From the NCBI GenBank assembly GCA_964612555.1, contig CAZTBW010000003.1:194100-258099 (forward strand): DNA of 64,000 nt, written 5' to 3'. Both the position numbers and the translations under genes were made by a program. This document shows positions 61,360 to 64,000 of this stretch, in pieces. This DNA is from DAOLCO01 sp964612555. Its GTDB lineage: Bacteria; Bdellovibrionota_C; UBA2361; SZUA-149; DAOLCO01. The notes under the pieces were generated by a model that worked only from the letters and a program-made list of their open reading frames with translations, had not been told where the DNA came from and searched no databases. How positions within the stretch are numbered: position 1 is the first letter of the stretch; each line of letters starts with the position of its first letter.

Positions 61360-61561
61360 CAACATACCTCCATTCATGTGCTGCATGAAGTTCTGGGTCT
61401 AATATGAATAACCAATCGAAAACATCCTCCTGTGGGCGGAATGCGTTGTCACGCAAGCAGTACCACATGATTAATGGGACAAGAGATTGATCATGTTTAT
61501 TCCGAATAAGAATGTTATCAACTCTGTCAGGCTTATGTTTCTCGCAGCATTTCCAAGTCAT
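61343..61561 (-). CDS. Small hypothetical phage protein
   Basis: A 72-residue protein rich in aromatic residues (LVPLIMWYCLRDNAFRPQEDVFDWLFILDPELHAAHEWRYV). It is nine bases after the RtcB gene start region and part of the same transcript. Unknown. Confidence 0.6.
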   Translation of the reverse strand: MTWKCCEKHKPDRVDNILIRNKHDQSLVPLIMWYCLRDNAFRPQEDVFDWLFILDPELHAAHEWRYVDEQLR

Positions 61562-61570
61562 ATCTCTTCC

Positions 61571-62749
61571 TCAGTCTTTGTAAGGATCTAAAACATCGCT
61601 TCCAGCCATCGCAACTCCTATAGGTTTCAACCAGTGTAAAATTTTGATCGTTCCTGCATGTAGATCAAGAACCTCATGTAGTCTTTTGTAGCAATGCGGA
61701 GATTCATCAAGACCACCTCCACGTAGCTCTACCCCTACTCGATCTATCCACTCTTTCATCATTTCTGGTTTCAATTTACCTTCTCTAATCTGAATCAACT
61801 GCTTCGGTTTTCCCTCTTCAACCCGTTTCCACCTAAAAGAACCAGCAGCTTCTCTTCGTCCCATAACACGACCTGAACCATGAACTGTTGAATAGAGGGA
61901 TTCTTTACTTTCGTCGCTATCCACCCCTTCAAGAATTACGGAATTTTCACCCATAGAGCCTCCGACAAATCCACGTTGTCCTGGAAAAGCAGGAGTTGCT
62001 CCTTTTCGCACCACCCAGAACTTTTCCTCGAAATGCTCTTCTTCCCAAGCGAAATTGTGATGATTGTGAACTTCTTCTATAATCCTTGCTCCCAGTATCT
62101 CAGCCACTTTCGAGCATACATAGTCTCGCCCAGCGTAAGCATACCTTCCAGCTAAGTTCATGCACATCAGGTAGTCCTGCCCCAAAGCCGAGTTAGTGGG
62201 AAGAAGAACGGGAGGTTCATCCATTCCATCCTTTCCACCTCCTTCTTTTACAAAGTGAGTAGCAATCTTGTGCCCTAAACCCCGACTACCAAAATGCACC
62301 CCAACCCATATGCGATTTTCTCCATCGATAAAAATATCAACGTAGTGGTTGCCGCTTCCGACAGTACCAAGCTGTTGCTGCGCCATTCTCTTTAAAGGAT
62401 TGAGTAAATCGTGTGACCAGGCATCATCAGAAAATAGCTCATGATCTACCGGTTCATTATTTATCCGTCCAACTCCAAACGATATTTGTCTGGAAATATC
62501 ATTCATAATAGTGGAGATGTTTTTCTTTATGTCTTCAGCATCACAATCCAGACGAACTGCTTTATTTCCACACGCAATATCATGTCCAACCCCACTGGGG
62601 CTTATTACATCCTTATATGCGATTACTCCACCGATAGGCATTGAGTATCCAACATGATTATCTGCCATCAAAGCAGCAGGTTCATTATTAGGTCTACAAC
62701 GATTTATCTGATTTAAGACTCGGTCTTCAATTTCACCGTAAGTTTTCAT
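61571..62749 (-). CDS. rtcB: RtcB-type RNA ligase
   Basis: A 392-residue ligase, full length. Metal and GMP-binding motifs are present: GVGHDIACGNKAVRLD, GTVGSGNHYVDIF, VGVHFGSRGLGHKI, VHNHHNFAWEE, RKGATPAFPGQRGFVGGSMG and the guanylylated histidine in YSTVHGSGRVMGRREA. RtcB joins 2',3'-cyclic phosphate or 3'-phosphate RNA ends to 5'-OH ends. In a phage early region it probably repairs RNA cut by host nucleases. A GGAGGAAGAG binding site precedes it. Confidence 0.93.
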   Translation of the reverse strand: MKTYGEIEDRVLNQINRCRPNNEPAALMADNHVGYSMPIGGVIAYKDVISPSGVGHDIACGNKAVRLDCDAEDIKKNISTIMNDISRQISFGVGRINNEPVDHELFSDDAWSHDLLNPLKRMAQQQLGTVGSGNHYVDIFIDGENRIWVGVHFGSRGLGHKIATHFVKEGGGKDGMDEPPVLLPTNSALGQDYLMCMNLAGRYAYAGRDYVCSKVAEILGARIIEEVHNHHNFAWEEEHFEEKFWVVRKGATPAFPGQRGFVGGSMGENSVILEGVDSDESKESLYSTVHGSGRVMGRREAAGSFRWKRVEEGKPKQLIQIREGKLKPEMMKEWIDRVGVELRGGGLDESPHCYKRLHEVLDLHAGTIKILHWLKPIGVAMAGSDVLDPYKD

Positions 62750-62786
62750 TTATTCTCTTCCTCCTTATCCAGATTTGACTTTCCCA

Positions 62787-62951
62787 CTAAACACAGCACC
62801 AGCTCAGGAGGAACAAAAAATAATCATAAACCCCCTCGTTAACAAACCACCTTTCCGTATCATCTACTGAAGAGTCGTTAGCGATAGAGAAAATCACTCT
62901 TGTCCCCATTGGGTACTTCTGCAAAATGTTAATTAATTCTTGAACTATCAT
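62787..62951 (-). CDS. Small phage protein (54 residues)
   Basis: MIVQELINILQKYPMGTRVI... from ATG 62951 with GGAG upstream to TAG at 62787-62789. The start matches the small phage/hypothetical family pattern 'xTVxELIxxLxKYPxxTxV'. It fills the gap before RtcB and is below usual length cut-offs. The C-terminus is hydrophobic. Confidence 0.65.
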   Translation of the reverse strand: MIVQELINILQKYPMGTRVIFSIANDSSVDDTERWFVNEGVYDYFLFLLSWCCV

Positions 62952-63085
62952 TCCGCATACTCCTTTCGTCTATGTTCATGGGCTTATTATAAGTTATAAA
63001 GAATTGGTATTTTGCAATTTTGGAGAGCCCAGTCTATCCAAAAGCGGTACCATCTCAGCTTGCCATAAACCCAGTCTTCGTCATT

Positions 63086-63481
63086 CTATAATTTTAAATA
63101 TTCCAAAATCACATCCTTAGCTTCCTCCCAGCCGTAACATGTTTCAACTTTATATCCATAACGCTTTAGCCTCTCATGCCACCTAAGTTGCCAAGGACTC
63201 GCCTTCCGTCCCTCAACCTTCATTTCGATAAACAAACCGTGATAACCACCTACTGGTACTGCGAGAATAACATCCGGCACACCCGCTCTTAACCCCTCCT
63301 TAATCATTTTGCTCTTCTGCACTGGGGTGGAATAGAAGCCATTCGGGACTGCAAACAAATTCTCCAACTAAGGATACTGAGGGGTAAAGCAATAAGCCCA
63401 GGCGAATAGAGCGCATTGCTCAACATGCTCACTATTTCGTCTGAGCGATATCTTTAATTTCCCTGAAACTCTTCTTCTCAC
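63086..63481 (-). pseudogene. VRR-NUC domain nuclease interrupted by an in-frame amber codon
   Basis: From GTG 63481, overlapping the previous stop as GTGA, the frame reads NSEHVEQCALFAWAYCFTPQYP, then TAG (63368-63370), then LENLFAVPNGFYS, GLRAGVPDVILAVPVGGYHGLFIEMKVEGRKASPWQLRWHERL. Both sides are typical VRR-NUC (PD-(D/E)XK) segments: SEH-EQ, FAVPNG and GVPD-EMK. With the amber read as a sense codon the product is 131 residues. Other phage genes use TAG as stop, so this is probably a mutation or leaky stop. Confidence 0.8.
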
Positions 63482-63843
63482 AACCTACCAGTCCAGTATT
63501 GCTTTGTATTCTCCAGCTCCCTCTCCAGCTGCCGAATGGAGGACTCAGCCTCCGCGAAACACCTTCTCTCGATATCACGTAGCCTGGCGCTGTGATCGTT
63601 ACACATCCACTGCCGCGTGTACTCAATCGCCTTAGAGTGAGAGAGAAAGACGCGCTCCAATCGATAAACGACTTCTTCCTTACGAACCTCTCCATGAACC
63701 TTAGGAGCAATTATCACATAATATAACTCGTCGACCTCCTTATACAGATTAACCACGACACCACCTATCACGTAAGGCCACTCCCTTTCGGAGCAGTAAA
63801 CCGTAGTCCCAGGAGTCATAGACCAATGCCTACAATCATTCAT
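63478..63843 (-). CDS. Hypothetical phage protein
   Basis: 121 residues from ATG 63843 (GGAG upstream; ATG overlaps the previous stop); a longer frame starts at 63885. WSMTPGTTVYCSEREWPYVIGGVVVNLYKEVDELYYVIIAP is beta-rich; the C-terminus is a long charged helix (ERRCFAEAESSIRQLERELENTKQYW). Not recognised. Overlaps the VRR-NUC gene by four bases. Confidence 0.65.
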   Translation of the reverse strand: MNDCRHWSMTPGTTVYCSEREWPYVIGGVVVNLYKEVDELYYVIIAPKVHGEVRKEEVVYRLERVFLSHSKAIEYTRQWMCNDHSARLRDIERRCFAEAESSIRQLERELENTKQYWTGRL

Positions 63844-64000
63844 ACGTACTCCGGTTAAAAACATCTGCTCCTTTCTGCTGGTCATAAGACTTCAAAAACT
63901 CAATCAACTTCCGAGCATAAAGACTATATGCTGCCGACCATGCTGCCGACTCTGCTGCCGACTCTGCTGCCGACTCTGCTGCCGACCATGCTGCCGACCA
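63836..64000 (-). CDS. Partial phage gene with four-residue tandem repeats (5' end outside the window)
   Basis: The last 54 codons of a gene entering from the right edge. The visible N-terminal part is six units of (W/E)SAA, encoded by 12-bp repeats, followed by YSLYARKLIEFLKSYDQQKGADVFNRSTYE and TGA. Such Ala/Ser/Trp repeat tracts are often seen in phage early-region proteins of unknown role. Full length and start are not visible. Confidence 0.7.
   Translation of the reverse strand, partial: WSAAWSAAESAAESAAESAAWSAAYSLYARKLIEFLKSYDQQKGADVFNRSTYE
63929..64000. repeat. 12-bp tandem repeat, six units to the window edge
   Basis: Units TGCTGCCGAC(CA/TC) repeat without gaps from 63929 to the last base, so the array continues outside. 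It encodes (W/E)SAA in the minus-strand gene. Confidence 0.9.

Larger units (their letters stand above)
30386..64000. mobile_element. Prophage (HK97-type head, lambda-like siphovirus tail), right end outside the window
   Basis: Continuous phage genes run from the tRNA-Gly junction to the window edge: HicAB and accessory genes on +, then on - the late operon (lysis, fibre, tail, head, packaging), integrase, and small early genes. No second att site or intact tRNA-Gly is seen before 64000, so the element is longer than 33.6 kb. Structural genes look complete apart from the split VRR-NUC gene. Confidence 0.9.

Noticed and set aside
63086..63481. Recoding of TAG as a sense codon in the phage
   Set aside because: Several phage genes stop at TAG with normal spacing to the next gene, so a general code change is not supported.
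63929..64000. Short regular repeats that could look like a CRISPR array
   Set aside because: Units are 12 bp with no spacers and translate in frame to (W/E)SAA, so this is a coding tandem repeat.

Overview
The window is AT-rich bacterial chromosome. It falls into three blocks: a defence and toxin-antitoxin island (about 1-12 kb), ordinary chromosomal metabolism and envelope genes (about 12-30 kb), and an integrated tailed-phage genome (about 30.4 kb to beyond the right edge). The species cannot be named from sequence alone. GH24 endolysin and spanin-like genes in the prophage, GT2/GT-C envelope enzymes and a YpdA-like reductase fit a Gram-negative-type or diderm bacterium, but that is inference.

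Defence island. A repeat protein resembling beta-flower folds (983-1321) sits two bases before a DUF262-DUF1524 nuclease of the GmrSD/BrxU class (1324-3066). Next comes an ImmA/IrrE metallopeptidase with an overlapping XRE repressor (3724-4967), divergent from a three-gene CBASS operon: patatin effector (CapV type), CD-NTase, and a stand-alone E2-like protein with a SEC-C zinc tail (5128-7916). This is a type II-short CBASS layout, and the divergent pair matches the CapH/CapP control pair known from CBASS. Further on are a helical-repeat protein, a ParE-type toxin-antitoxin pair, a GIY-YIG protein and a DUF3883 putative nuclease. An A-rich repeat recurs in three intergenic gaps.

Chromosomal block. 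An unknown gene with a HAD phosphatase, a Coa1-like membrane protein, a P1B-4-type metal ATPase, and a GT2-methyltransferase-GT-C operon. Then a YpdA-like flavoprotein, DinB, a SulP-carbonic anhydrase fusion, TerC, DoxX, an amidohydrolase and hemB. A solute-binding protein and a small membrane protein may both be broken by frameshifts at homopolymers. A 101-bp MITE-like element with 17-bp perfect terminal inverted repeats is present twice (10148-10248 and 30220-30320).

Prophage. The left boundary lies inside a tRNA-Gly(GCC) gene whose 3' part remains at 30320-30385. The left arm (+ strand) carries HicAB, an endolysin and accessory genes. The late operon (- strand, 59.6 down to 35 kb) has HK97-type packaging and head genes (HNH, P27 small terminase, large terminase, portal, protease, capsid), connectors, a tube protein, a G/GT frameshift chaperone, tape measure, tail tip with nested adhesin domains, fibre, and a lysis cassette that includes genes under 55 codons. 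A tyrosine integrase lies at 59.8 kb. To its right are small early genes, a phage RtcB RNA ligase, a VRR-NUC nuclease gene split by an in-frame amber codon, and a 12-bp tandem repeat coding region cut by the window edge. A 40-bp boundary sequence recurs at late-gene junctions.
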